From contig OZ239145.1 of assembly GCA_965194535.1 (NCBI GenBank), forward strand, positions 1 to 64,000: 64,000 bases of DNA, given 5' to 3'. This document shows positions 25,284 to 33,410 of the stretch, piece after piece. A program made the translations under genes and the position numbers. The notes below the pieces were generated by a model that made no database searches, was not told the origin of the DNA, and saw nothing but the letters and a program-made list of their open reading frames with translations. How positions within the stretch are numbered: the stretch's first letter is position 1; every line of letters starts with the position of its first letter. Source of the stretch: Verrucolacustris abundans. Lineage in GTDB: Bacteria; Verrucomicrobiota; Verrucomicrobiia; Methylacidiphilales; Verrucolacustridaceae.

Positions 25284-26873
25284 CTAAGCTTGAGGCGATA
25301 GTGCTGCGGGGCGATAGGAGGCGGGGCTTGTGGCGAGAGAGGGTTTTAGGGCGGCACGGCGAAGCGTCTCCGCACGGCACATGAGTGCTGTGATCGGACA
25401 AACCTGAATCAGGAAAACGGTGTAATCTCCAAAGAGAAGAAAAAAGCCAACTAGATGGGCCAGCAAGAGTGCAAAACTCCATGTTTGGATGGGGGCAATA
25501 TCGTTGCGCGGGGTGTGGACTACGCTTCTCCAAGCGTAGGAAATGGAGCCCAAGCAGAAGACGGAGAAAAAAAAGATCCCTACTGTGCCTGATACAAGGA
25601 GGGCATGGAGAACCCCCTCGTGGGGTTGGCGCATTTCGATAAAATTGCGGACATCGGCAAATTCATCACCAGCCTCGGCTTGCCGCTGGACAATCGCCAA
25701 ATAGATATCAGTAGCAGTTTTTGCCAAGTTAGGGTCGTAGTGGTAGCCCTGTCCGATGAGAGGGGCCTTTTGAAAGTACTCTTTGTAGAAAAGAACTTTC
25801 AATTTTTCGCGCCACTTGCTGGAGTCCTTTGCCTCGAGAGCAGCCTTAACTTCCCACTGACCAGGCAGGAACGAGAGGCCGCGCTGAAGTGCGAGTGGAT
25901 AGTTAAAAACAGTGCCTTGGGTCAGGGCGATCACAAGGCCGGCAAGAATTGGTAGCGGAAGAAGAAGAAGAGCCCCCGAGCGCAGAGTTGTGTATAATGC
26001 CCCAAAAAAAGCAACTGAGTATCCAACCACAGTGCCGCGAAAGCCGCTGGCCGCGCATAGGATACCCCCGAGCAGAACTGTAGGAAGGGCCCAAAGACGA
26101 TTGAGAGCCAACCATGTTTTTGGGGGTATGTAGCAGAGCGTGACTAGACCGATGGCCTTACCAACAAGAGACAATTGGCCAATACGGGTTACTATTCCTT
26201 CTCCATAAAAGTTTCCGCGCAAAGAGGAGCCATATTCCGTTAAGTTAACGCCACTATAGACCCTCCAGATGTAGGGCGCAGTAGCGGGCACGAGGGTAGA
26301 TAAAGTACCAGGAATAATATCCACGAAAGCCCCGAAAAAGTATAGGAGGGGCACTTTTTGAAGGTCGACCCAAGAAATGCCGGGAAAGGAGTTGAGCAGA
26401 ACCATGCCAAAAGAGGCCATAAGAACGGTGAAGTATTTACGGCCACCCCACCCAGTGCCGCCCAAGAGCTTGATTCCGATATCTCGGGATTCGACCCAGT
26501 GATAAACGATAATGGAGAGAAGGAGGGCGAGGGGGACCCAGATCGAGGCAGGGCCGAGTCGCCAGGCCACGTTCTGGCCAAAGATCATTCGGTAGAAGAG
26601 GTATAGGGCAACGCCGATGATCGAGAGCTCTTGGATGGAGAAGTTGAGAGGAAGAAAGTTCAAGTTGCCCTCAATTGGAAGGGTAAAAGGGATAATCATC
26701 CAGCAGCGGTCGCGAATGACGAAGATAAAGATCAGGAGAAAGAGAGCGGCGAGAAAGCCGAGGAAAGGGCCCGTTTCGCCGCTGAGGGTTTGGCTGGTCA
26801 TCCACGGGGCGGCGATGAAGAAGCCGAGGGTGATTAGGGCGAGGCAAACCTTTTGAGCTGTGAGATTTTGCAC
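25284..26873 (-). CDS. O-antigen polymerase/ligase-like membrane protein
   Basis: The 529-residue product has about twelve hydrophobic helices and a large soluble loop (about residues 320-420) between late helices, the topology of Wzy polymerases and WaaL ligases. The loop contains LIGQGYHYDPN and a downstream PHEGVLHALLVSGTVG stretch, which resembles the HNxxLxxLxxxG region of the Wzy_C family. It would join or attach polysaccharide repeat units in the periplasm. The start is GTG 26873. Sequence identity within this family is always low, so polymerase versus ligase cannot be decided. Confidence 0.8.
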   Translation of the reverse strand: MQNLTAQKVCLALITLGFFIAAPWMTSQTLSGETGPFLGFLAALFLLIFIFVIRDRCWMIIPFTLPIEGNLNFLPLNFSIQELSIIGVALYLFYRMIFGQNVAWRLGPASIWVPLALLLSIIVYHWVESRDIGIKLLGGTGWGGRKYFTVLMASFGMVLLNSFPGISWVDLQKVPLLYFFGAFVDIIPGTLSTLVPATAPYIWRVYSGVNLTEYGSSLRGNFYGEGIVTRIGQLSLVGKAIGLVTLCYIPPKTWLALNRLWALPTVLLGGILCAASGFRGTVVGYSVAFFGALYTTLRSGALLLLPLPILAGLVIALTQGTVFNYPLALQRGLSFLPGQWEVKAALEAKDSSKWREKLKVLFYKEYFQKAPLIGQGYHYDPNLAKTATDIYLAIVQRQAEAGDEFADVRNFIEMRQPHEGVLHALLVSGTVGIFFFSVFCLGSISYAWRSVVHTPRNDIAPIQTWSFALLLAHLVGFFLLFGDYTVFLIQVCPITALMCRAETLRRAALKPSLATSPASYRPAALSPQA

Positions 26874-26941
26874 GAATTATAGTGTAAGGTTGAAAAGGGA
26901 CAGGTGAAAAGGGAGAGTTTCAGGCGGAAGAGTGCGAATGT

Positions 26942-27056
26942 GCCCTACTTCGTCCCGGGACTGCGAAGGGTTGTAAGGTGACCCTCCGTCGCTCAGTCTC
27001 GGCAAGCTCGCTGAGCTTTCTCCTTCGCCAAGGCTTCGGAGAACACGTTGGAGGGC
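26942..27056 (+). repeat. Palindromic elements, copies 2a and 2b (intergenic tandem)
   Basis: A short copy GCCCTACTTCGTCCCGGGAC...GCGAAGGGT (26942-26971) is followed after 9 bp by a longer relative (26981-27056) that starts ACCCTCCGTCGCTCAGTC and ends GAGGGC. The longer one includes the CTCAG...CTGAG inner hairpin and a CTCCTTCGCCAAGGCTTCGGAG hairpin-like stretch. Both lie in the 218-bp gap between the polymerase-like gene and the acyltransferase gene, which holds nothing else recognisable. Confidence 0.65.
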
Positions 27057-27091
27057 TATCAGAACGTTCGAATGTGCGAAAGCGGTCGAAG

Positions 27092-27697
27092 CTATGGGGT
27101 AGCGACAGTGCCGACGATGCGAGCAGGGTTACCCGCAGCGATCGAGAAGGCGGGGACATTTTTCGTGACGACAGAGCCAGCGCCGATGATGACTCGGTCC
27201 CCCAGGGTGACGCCTTTGAGAATGATGGATCGGGCGCCAATAAAACAGCCGCGGCCGATTTTCACAGGATTGGAGCTCTTATCATATTCGGTGAGCCATG
27301 AGAATCCAGAGCCGCGGATATGAAAATCATTATCCAATACCATAGCGCCAGCCCCAAGAATTGTGTCTTCACCGATTTCAATAGAGTTTCCAGCAACAAT
27401 TACACTACTGCTAAGTCCGACCCTATCCCCGAGTGTAAGGCGAGCGGTGGGGCTCATTGTGCGGAGAACGCAAGGGGAGGAGCCACCTAGCGGGTTGGCG
27501 CGGGTGGAGCTATCGATGGTCACGTGAGAGCCCAGGGAGATGGAGGATCCGGGATAACGGCTGCAGATCGGATGACCGAAAAGACGAATAGGCATAGATA
27601 TTTGGAGGCCACGCATTCGCAGCTCCAACAACCACAAGAAACTGGGAAGTTGACGAATGAAATGGCGGAGTTGCCCAGCGATTTGCAATAGGCTCAT
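27092..27697 (-). CDS. Left-handed beta-helix acyltransferase
   Basis: The 201-residue protein contains hexapeptide repeats of the form [LIV]-G-x-x-x-x, for example ISLGSHVTIDSS, IEIGEDTILGAGAMV, VKIGRGCFIGARSIIL and VTLGDRVIIGAGSVV. This coil is the hallmark of O-acetyltransferases such as WcaF and the maltose acetyltransferase group. NDFH carries the likely catalytic His, and IAAGNPARIVG is the usual C-terminal signature. It probably acetylates a sugar of the local polysaccharide using acetyl-CoA. No membrane segment is clear beyond a hydrophobic N-terminal stretch. Confidence 0.9.
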   Translation of the reverse strand: MSLLQIAGQLRHFIRQLPSFLWLLELRMRGLQISMPIRLFGHPICSRYPGSSISLGSHVTIDSSTRANPLGGSSPCVLRTMSPTARLTLGDRVGLSSSVIVAGNSIEIGEDTILGAGAMVLDNDFHIRGSGFSWLTEYDKSSNPVKIGRGCFIGARSIILKGVTLGDRVIIGAGSVVTKNVPAFSIAAGNPARIVGTVATP

Positions 27698-27730
27698 GGC
27701 TCAAGCTAGAACTGAAACGAAGGACGGGAC

Positions 27731-28876
27731 ATGAAAAAAATAGCTATTCTCGCAGCGTTTCCGTTGCACCACTTAAAAGGGTTTGGGAAGGCGTTTCAGC
27801 CAAAAGGGCATTATGCCACTTGGTTGCCGCAGATCGCAGAGGCTTGGGATGGACAAAAGGAAGTGGAGATCCACTGGATCGTCATGTCGGAGTTGGTGCA
27901 GGAGCGAAGGGATGTTTCCGAATGGGGGCAGATGTTTCATGTCCTGCCCACAACTCAGCGGGGGCGATCTACCACGTTATTCCGTGAGGATCGGAAAGCG
28001 GTCCATGGAGTGTTGAATGAAATCCAAGCTGATCTTGTGCACGGTTGGGGCACAGAGGATGTCTACGGGTTGGCAGCAGTACTTTCCGGGCGGCCTAACA
28101 TTGTTTCGATGCAAGGCATCCTCAGTTATTATGCCCTCAAAAACAGGATGCCTGCTCGCAGCTACCTGCAAGCCATACTTGAGCTTTTTATTCTTTGGAA
28201 GGCCGAAAAGGTTACGACAGAAAGCCAGTGGGGAAGAAATGTGGTATTGAGAAGGAACCCCTTCGCGAAGGTGGAGCTTGTCGAGTACGGGGCGCAGGAA
28301 GTGTTTTTCCAAACAAAATGGAAGCCAGAAGAGAAAAACCCTTATGCTTTGTTTGTGGGGGGAATATCGCCACGCAAAGGAATTCAAGATCTTGTTGAAG
28401 CCTTTCGGGGTCCAAAGCTCTTAGGTAAAGAGCTGGTTGTTATTGGCGGGGGGGAGGGGGAGTGGTCGGAAAATCTACAAAAAAGCGCCCCGCCCAACAT
28501 ACGATGGTTGGGGAGAAAGACAGCAGAGGAGACGGCTGAGTACATGTCCAAGGCCTGGTGTTTGGTATTACCGACAAGGGCAGATACAAGTCCGAATGTG
28601 GTCAAGGAAGCGAGGGTGGTTGGATTACCTGTAATTACCACGCAGAGCGGTGGGCAGGCCAGTTATGTGACGGATGGTGAAGATGGATATTTTGTGGAGT
28701 GTGGAAATGTAATGGATTTAGTACAAAAGTTAAGAATTGTGCTGGGAGCCTTCATTACAACAAAGAAACTGGGAGAGTTGGGCCAAAAGAGGTATCGAGA
28801 ACTTTTTATGGCCGATCAAACAGCGAACCACTTTCAAGGGATATATCGGAAAGTGTTGAGTGATAAAGCCCTATGA
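27731..28876 (+). CDS. Glycosyltransferase family 4
   Basis: This GT-B enzyme (381 aa) starts KKIAILAAFPLHHLKGFG and has HGWGTEDVYGLAA in the N-terminal domain. The C-terminal domain contains ALFVGGISPRKGIQDLVEAF, VIGGGEGEW, and a donor-binding region LVLPTRADTSPNVVKEARVVGLPVI that replaces the usual ExFGxxxxE with DTSPNVVKEA, a known variant. TQSGGQASYVTDGEDG is the final nucleotide-sugar loop. ATG 27731 is preceded by GGACGGGAC. The next gene overlaps its stop by 4 bp, so the two transferases are translationally coupled. Confidence 0.92.
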   Translation: MKKIAILAAFPLHHLKGFGKAFQPKGHYATWLPQIAEAWDGQKEVEIHWIVMSELVQERRDVSEWGQMFHVLPTTQRGRSTTLFREDRKAVHGVLNEIQADLVHGWGTEDVYGLAAVLSGRPNIVSMQGILSYYALKNRMPARSYLQAILELFILWKAEKVTTESQWGRNVVLRRNPFAKVELVEYGAQEVFFQTKWKPEEKNPYALFVGGISPRKGIQDLVEAFRGPKLLGKELVVIGGGEGEWSENLQKSAPPNIRWLGRKTAEETAEYMSKAWCLVLPTRADTSPNVVKEARVVGLPVITTQSGGQASYVTDGEDGYFVECGNVMDLVQKLRIVLGAFITTKKLGELGQKRYRELFMADQTANHFQGIYRKVLSDKAL

Positions 28877-29910
28877 AACAGGACGTATGGGTTTTTGGCT
28901 TTGCCTTTGGCCACCATGGCAAATATTCCGCTTTCCATAGGATCTTAGACTATTTGCCGGATGAAATTCGTAAAATAAATGTCTCTTTTCCTTGCGAGCG
29001 CTTTATGCCCCGACCTGTCAAGCGGCGTCTTCGGAGAGAGCTTCTGAGAAGGGCTGAAAAACGCATGATTCAAGATTCGATTCGTGCAAAACCTCGGCTC
29101 ATACATTATCTATATCCAGAAAACTGTTTCTTGAGCGGGTGTTTTCAGCAAAGTTTCGATGGGAAAACTATGCTTTCGCTCCACCAGCCTGAATCGGTTT
29201 TGCCTGCCTTTCGGACAAGCACACAGGGACTTTCATTTATGGAAACTGCCCAACGAGCAGATCGGCTGATTGCATTGTCACCGCACGTAGTTGAATGCTA
29301 CCGAAAGTTCTTCGAGAATCAGTCTGTTCATGTGATCCCACATGGAGTTGATACAAATTATTTTAAACCATGCAGGACGAAAGACGACGGCTCACTCATT
29401 CTGACTCTCGGAAACTGGAGGCGAGATTTTAAGCTTTGGCAGGCTGTCGCTACCGAATTCTTAAGAAGGGGAAGGCCGGAAGTGTTTTGCTTAGTGACGA
29501 ATAAGGAAAGCCGAAAGCAATTTAGCCTTAAAAAAACAGCCAACACGGTCTTCATGCACGGCATTTCTGATCACGAGCTTCGGGAGTTGTACAATCGCAG
29601 CAGGGTACTTTTTTTGCCACTTTTGGATGCTGTGGCTAATAACGCCTTGCTTGAGGGGCTTTCGATGGGGAAACAAACTTTGGTGAGTGACTTGCCTGCC
29701 GCGAGATTTTATGGAGCAGAACATGTGTCCTACATACAAAAGGACGCAACAAATGAAAAAGCGAGCGACGCATTATCCGAACTCCTAGACACATTATTTC
29801 CGCAAGAAAACCGCCCCGACATTCGAAATTATGCGGAGGCAAACTTTTCTTGGCCTCGGATAGCAAAAGCCTACCAGGAAGAGTACTCTAATCTATTAAG
29901 CAAAGGGTAG
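28873..29910 (+). CDS. Glycosyltransferase family 4-like protein
   Basis: The 345-residue protein has GT-B features: HVIPHGVDTNYFKPC, ILTLGNWRRDFKLWQA, VFMHGISDHELRELYNRS and FLPLLDAVANNALLEGLSMG, where the last corresponds to the ExFGxxxxE region. The N-terminal domain (about 1-150) is diverged and has an unusual basic patch (RPVKRRLRRELLRRAEKR). The ATG overlaps the previous gene as ATGA. It is probably cytoplasmic or peripheral at the inner membrane through the basic patch. Donor and acceptor are unknown. Confidence 0.88.
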   Translation: MKQDVWVFGFAFGHHGKYSAFHRILDYLPDEIRKINVSFPCERFMPRPVKRRLRRELLRRAEKRMIQDSIRAKPRLIHYLYPENCFLSGCFQQSFDGKTMLSLHQPESVLPAFRTSTQGLSFMETAQRADRLIALSPHVVECYRKFFENQSVHVIPHGVDTNYFKPCRTKDDGSLILTLGNWRRDFKLWQAVATEFLRRGRPEVFCLVTNKESRKQFSLKKTANTVFMHGISDHELRELYNRSRVLFLPLLDAVANNALLEGLSMGKQTLVSDLPAARFYGAEHVSYIQKDATNEKASDALSELLDTLFPQENRPDIRNYAEANFSWPRIAKAYQEEYSNLLSKG

Positions 29911-29977
29911 CGCCTGGTTACGCATCTCACCCAAAACTAACTCATGACACGCAGACTCTAAAAAAGCAAATACCACG

Positions 29978-31459
29978 ATGATGAAAGATAGCCCAATGGC
30001 AGAACACGAGACAAAAGGAATTGCGAAAATTGCCCTGCAGGGCGGACTCAAAATGTTTTTATCACAAGCCGTCAAGCTAGTTGTACAGATTGCCTCCATT
30101 GTTGTTTTGGCAAGACTGGTCACGCCAGAGGAATTTGGGTTAGTTGCTTTTCTAACGAGCATATTTGCCTTTGTCGGACTTTTTTCAGAATTCGGCCTTA
30201 CGATGGCGATCGTTCAGAAAGAGCAGATCCAGGAGAAAGATCTCAATACACTTTTCCGCATAAGCGCCGGCATCGGAATGCTGCTTCTCCTATGCATTGG
30301 AGCAGCAGGCTTAGTGACTGCGTGGATCAGTGGGGATGCTCGATATCAGTGGATCTTTGGGATCTTTGCAGTCATGTTTTTCTTTAAATCGCTCAGCACG
30401 GTACCCCAAGGATTAATACGAAGAAGACTGCAATTTGGGTTTCTATCCTTACAAGAGGCAGGGGCTTTTTTATTTGGAGCGTTGGCTGCAGTAGCCATTG
30501 CCACTCAGGGTCGCGGAATCTTAGCCCTCATAGCATTTCAGTTTATTCCCGGGCTTCTTATGTGTGGGAGCAGTTGGTTGTTTGCAGGATGGCGACCGCA
30601 AAGAAGCGTAGGGTCGATCCAAGAGGCTTCATCATACTTTTCTTTTGGAGGGGCTTATACCCTCGTTGAAATCGCCAACACCGTTTGTAAGCATATTGAC
30701 AATCTTTTGATTGGGAAAGTGTGGGGAATGGAGCTGCTTGGGCAATACACTCGAGCATACGCGCTCATGTTAGCGCCCCTAAATCAGGTGATGGGGCCGA
30801 TTGGGTCCGTATTGATTCCCTCGTTCAGCAGAATTCATCAAAACGAAACCGAATTCAAAAAGTTAACAACGGCATTCTTCATTAGCTTTGTCGGACTTAC
30901 AGCACCAGCTTCTGCATTTTTGATTGTCTACTCAAATTCTGTGATCCATCTACTCCTAGGGCCAGGCTGGGAAGTGGCTCAAAAGATATTTTGGTGGTTT
31001 GCTATTGCTGTATTCTGCAAGCCTCTGGGCTGTCATATCTACTGGATTTTTGTTAGCTGTGGTCAAATGAAACAAATGATGCGCTGGACTACTATAAATA
31101 CTGCTTTTACCATTTGTGCAATCTTGGTAGGCCTTAGATACGGGCCAATTCGTGTGGCAGCATTATTCTCCATTTCAGAAATTGCCATTCAGATTCCTAT
31201 CGCGATTTATATGCTGGGCAAAACCAATCTCATTCCTGCTGGGAAGTGGTACAAAGTTTATATTTTGGGTCTGGGTATTTTGGCGAGCAGTTATTGCGTG
31301 CTTCAATTTATGCAGGAAAAGTTAGGCCACTATAGCTTGAGCACAAACGTGCAAATGGTTATCTCACTATGTTTGGTAGCGGTACTAAGCGTATCTGTTA
31401 TTCTTGCAAATCCAGAAAGCCGCAATCTTGTTAAAGACTGCAAAGATCGTATTTTCTAA
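29978..31459 (+). CDS. Polysaccharide flippase (Wzx/WzxC type)
   Basis: This is a MOP-superfamily exporter of 493 residues with about twelve to fourteen membrane helices. It would flip lipid-linked repeat units across the inner membrane. The N-terminus IVVLARLVTPEEFGLVAFLTS is typical of the WzxC/TuaB branch, and FGLTMAIVQ, YTRAYALMLAPLNQV and GPIGSVLIPSFSR support it. There are two adjacent Mets at 29978; SD support is weak. It follows two GT4 genes on the same strand after a 67-bp gap. It makes the locus a Wzx/Wzy-dependent system together with the polymerase-like gene. Confidence 0.93.
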   Translation: MMKDSPMAEHETKGIAKIALQGGLKMFLSQAVKLVVQIASIVVLARLVTPEEFGLVAFLTSIFAFVGLFSEFGLTMAIVQKEQIQEKDLNTLFRISAGIGMLLLLCIGAAGLVTAWISGDARYQWIFGIFAVMFFFKSLSTVPQGLIRRRLQFGFLSLQEAGAFLFGALAAVAIATQGRGILALIAFQFIPGLLMCGSSWLFAGWRPQRSVGSIQEASSYFSFGGAYTLVEIANTVCKHIDNLLIGKVWGMELLGQYTRAYALMLAPLNQVMGPIGSVLIPSFSRIHQNETEFKKLTTAFFISFVGLTAPASAFLIVYSNSVIHLLLGPGWEVAQKIFWWFAIAVFCKPLGCHIYWIFVSCGQMKQMMRWTTINTAFTICAILVGLRYGPIRVAALFSISEIAIQIPIAIYMLGKTNLIPAGKWYKVYILGLGILASSYCVLQFMQEKLGHYSLSTNVQMVISLCLVAVLSVSVILANPESRNLVKDCKDRIF

Positions 31460-32664
31460 ATTAGACTTAAAAAGTTCTCTGCAATGTGTCTAGGATCTAA
31501 TCTGTTTGTGGCATGAGCGGCGTTAAAGCAGAGGTAAGTATCATTCATAGAAAAGCTGTTCGAGTTGTATTTTGTTGAATTATTAAAATCTAGAAGTGAT
31601 TTAGGGTCAAGGGTTGCACAGCCACAAGCCAAAGCTTCTGCCGAGGCGAGTCCAAAACTTTCAAAGCGGGAGGAAAAGAAAAAGACTTTTGATTCCTGCA
31701 TATGCCGAGCGAGATCTGAAGGTGGAAGGGATGGGAGAAAGGTGATTCGGGGGTGGGGAGATCTAGGGGGAAGCCCAGAGCCAATCACCAGAGAGATCCA
31801 CGAGGAATTTTTATTAAGAAAAGCACGGAGGGTTTTGAGAAGAAGGGGGAGGTTCTTCTGGTAAGATTCCCAGCGGCCGACAGAGATAATTTGATTCTTT
31901 TTCTGAATGGTGGGGTCGAACTTAAAGATATCGGTCTGAATGGGGTGAGGAATGCAGTGGATCTTTTGCGGGTTGATCCCGAGGCGGGTAGCGAGGGATT
32001 TCCAAAGCGCGGTGGCATGAGGGGTTTCGACAGCAACAGCAGGGAGAAGTTTAAGAGTGCGGGCCAAGCGAGTCTCGATCCAGGGAGTGGCGAGGATGGA
32101 GGCGAAGGAGTAGAAAATTGAAGCAGGGATCGATAGAAGAGATGGCCAGTGGTAGGTGAGGTCGCGAAAGTAGTCGAACCGACGTTTAGCGTAGGTGAGA
32201 AGACCGCAGGAGGCAGTGCGCATGCCGTCACTATCGGCCCGTTCGACAACGTGGGGTGTGGCAGATAGGGCAGCTCGGCGTATGGGGTCGTACTTGGGAC
32301 GGGTCCAGAGGCCGAGGATCACGAGATCAGGCTTTTGAGATTGCCACCAGAGTGGATCGCGGACGTCTTGTTGAGAAACCCAGAGAACGGGAGGGATGGG
32401 CGATTTCGAATTTCGGATTTCGGAATGTGGCCCTACTTCGCTCCAAACCTTGCTTCGCTCGGGCGGAGCTTCGAAGGGTTGCTCCCTAGGGTGATCAAGT
32501 TCGTTCGGTACTGTGGGGGTAGCACTAGGTTCGGTCGCAGGATGCACGACAAGGCAGGCTTCGTGGCCGAGGTCACGGAAGGCTTTTGTCAGAAGGCCGA
32601 GGTCGCGATGCCAAAAGAGCTGGTCAGTGCGGACGGCGAGGTCGGTGTAGAGGAGAATTTTCAA
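31456..32664 (-). CDS. Glycosyltransferase family 4 with in-frame repeat insertion
   Basis: The 402-residue protein has a GT-B C-terminal domain with IISVGRWESYQKNLPLLLKTL, HCIPHPIQTDIFKF and the ExFGxxxxE motif in SSRFESFGLASAEALACG. Residues about 58-92 (FEAPPERSKVWSEVGPH, then SEIRNSKSPIP) are encoded by a palindromic repeat and an AT-rich repeat tail at about 32400-32478, falling between N-terminal Rossmann strands. The reading frame stays open, so the gene probably remains functional. The stop overlaps that of the convergent flippase gene by 3 bp, and the ATG overlaps the upstream gene. Confidence 0.88.
   Translation of the reverse strand: MKILLYTDLAVRTDQLFWHRDLGLLTKAFRDLGHEACLVVHPATEPSATPTVPNELDHPREQPFEAPPERSKVWSEVGPHSEIRNSKSPIPPVLWVSQQDVRDPLWWQSQKPDLVILGLWTRPKYDPIRRAALSATPHVVERADSDGMRTASCGLLTYAKRRFDYFRDLTYHWPSLLSIPASIFYSFASILATPWIETRLARTLKLLPAVAVETPHATALWKSLATRLGINPQKIHCIPHPIQTDIFKFDPTIQKKNQIISVGRWESYQKNLPLLLKTLRAFLNKNSSWISLVIGSGLPPRSPHPRITFLPSLPPSDLARHMQESKVFFFSSRFESFGLASAEALACGCATLDPKSLLDFNNSTKYNSNSFSMNDTYLCFNAAHATNRLDPRHIAENFLSLI
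32401..32478 (+). repeat. Palindromic element, copy 3 (inside a GT4 gene)
   Basis: The arms are GCCCTACTTCGCTC (32430-32443) and GGCGGAGCTTCGAAGGGT (32462-32479). The left side is preceded by a run of TTTCGAATTTCGGATTTCGGAA type (32404-32425) that also occurs near copy 5. On the minus strand it is read as EAPPERSKVWSEVGPHSEIR. The insertion introduces no stop codon. Confidence 0.75.
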
Positions 32665-33407
32665 TCGGGAAGTTTTGACTGAAGAGGGAGGCGAAAGCGG
32701 TCACGGAGATAATAAGGCAGATAAACACAGCGAAGCTCTTCGTACATACAGCGGAGTCGGCGTTTCAAAAAAAAGAGAATCTTCGTCTGCGTGATTGCGC
32801 TTTGTGCTGGATGAATAGCTTTTGGGTCCCACGCACGATTAAAAAGATGAATTGCAAACCCTCCTACCTGGTCGAGTGAAGGTTGTTCAAACCAAGTCTT
32901 TGGATGGACTTTGATGTTCGGATTTGACCACGACCTACCAGTCAATCGGAATCCGCTCACATGTTTTAAGAAGAATTCTGTCAGGATCGCGTTGTTGTTG
33001 ATGCCACGATTGGGGGGAAGATTTTGGTATTGGGCAATCAACCTCCCAAGGATGGGATGATTTGCAGGTGAGATCATGACAGCCGTTCCAAGGGCGCAGT
33101 TGTGCATGTACCCGATGTGAAAAGAGCCATCGATGTAGTCATCAAGGGGTTTTAGCAGCTCGACGTCGGTATCCAGATAAACGCCACCTTCCTTTGTCAG
33201 AGCCTGTAGGCGCACATAGTCCGACAGATAAGCCCAATCCCTGCGGTGGAGGCAGGCTTGGGCATAGGAACATCCTGACACGTCGATGTTCGATTCATTC
33301 CAATGACGAATAGTCCAAGACGGGTGAAGTTTTTGCCAGCGGTCTAACCTGGCTAAAACATCAAGGGGCACGGTAGATCCGAACCAGCAAAAGTGAAGGG
33401 TCTTCAT
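32661..33407 (-). CDS. Glycosyltransferase with DxD motif (GT32-like)
   Basis: The 248-residue protein resembles the Och1/capsular GT32 family. It opens KTLHFCWFGSTVPL, continues HPSWTIRHWNESN and has the diagnostic SDYVRLQALTKEGGVYLDTDVELLKPLDD, in which DTD is the metal- and sugar-nucleotide-binding DxD. No membrane helix is seen. Its stop overlaps the following GT4 gene by 4 bp and it begins 3 bp after the upstream membrane protein stops, so the minus-strand genes from 35978 to 31456 look like one operon. Confidence 0.9.
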   Translation of the reverse strand: MKTLHFCWFGSTVPLDVLARLDRWQKLHPSWTIRHWNESNIDVSGCSYAQACLHRRDWAYLSDYVRLQALTKEGGVYLDTDVELLKPLDDYIDGSFHIGYMHNCALGTAVMISPANHPILGRLIAQYQNLPPNRGINNNAILTEFFLKHVSGFRLTGRSWSNPNIKVHPKTWFEQPSLDQVGGFAIHLFNRAWDPKAIHPAQSAITQTKILFFLKRRLRCMYEELRCVYLPYYLRDRFRLPLQSKLPD

Positions 33408-33410
33408 TAG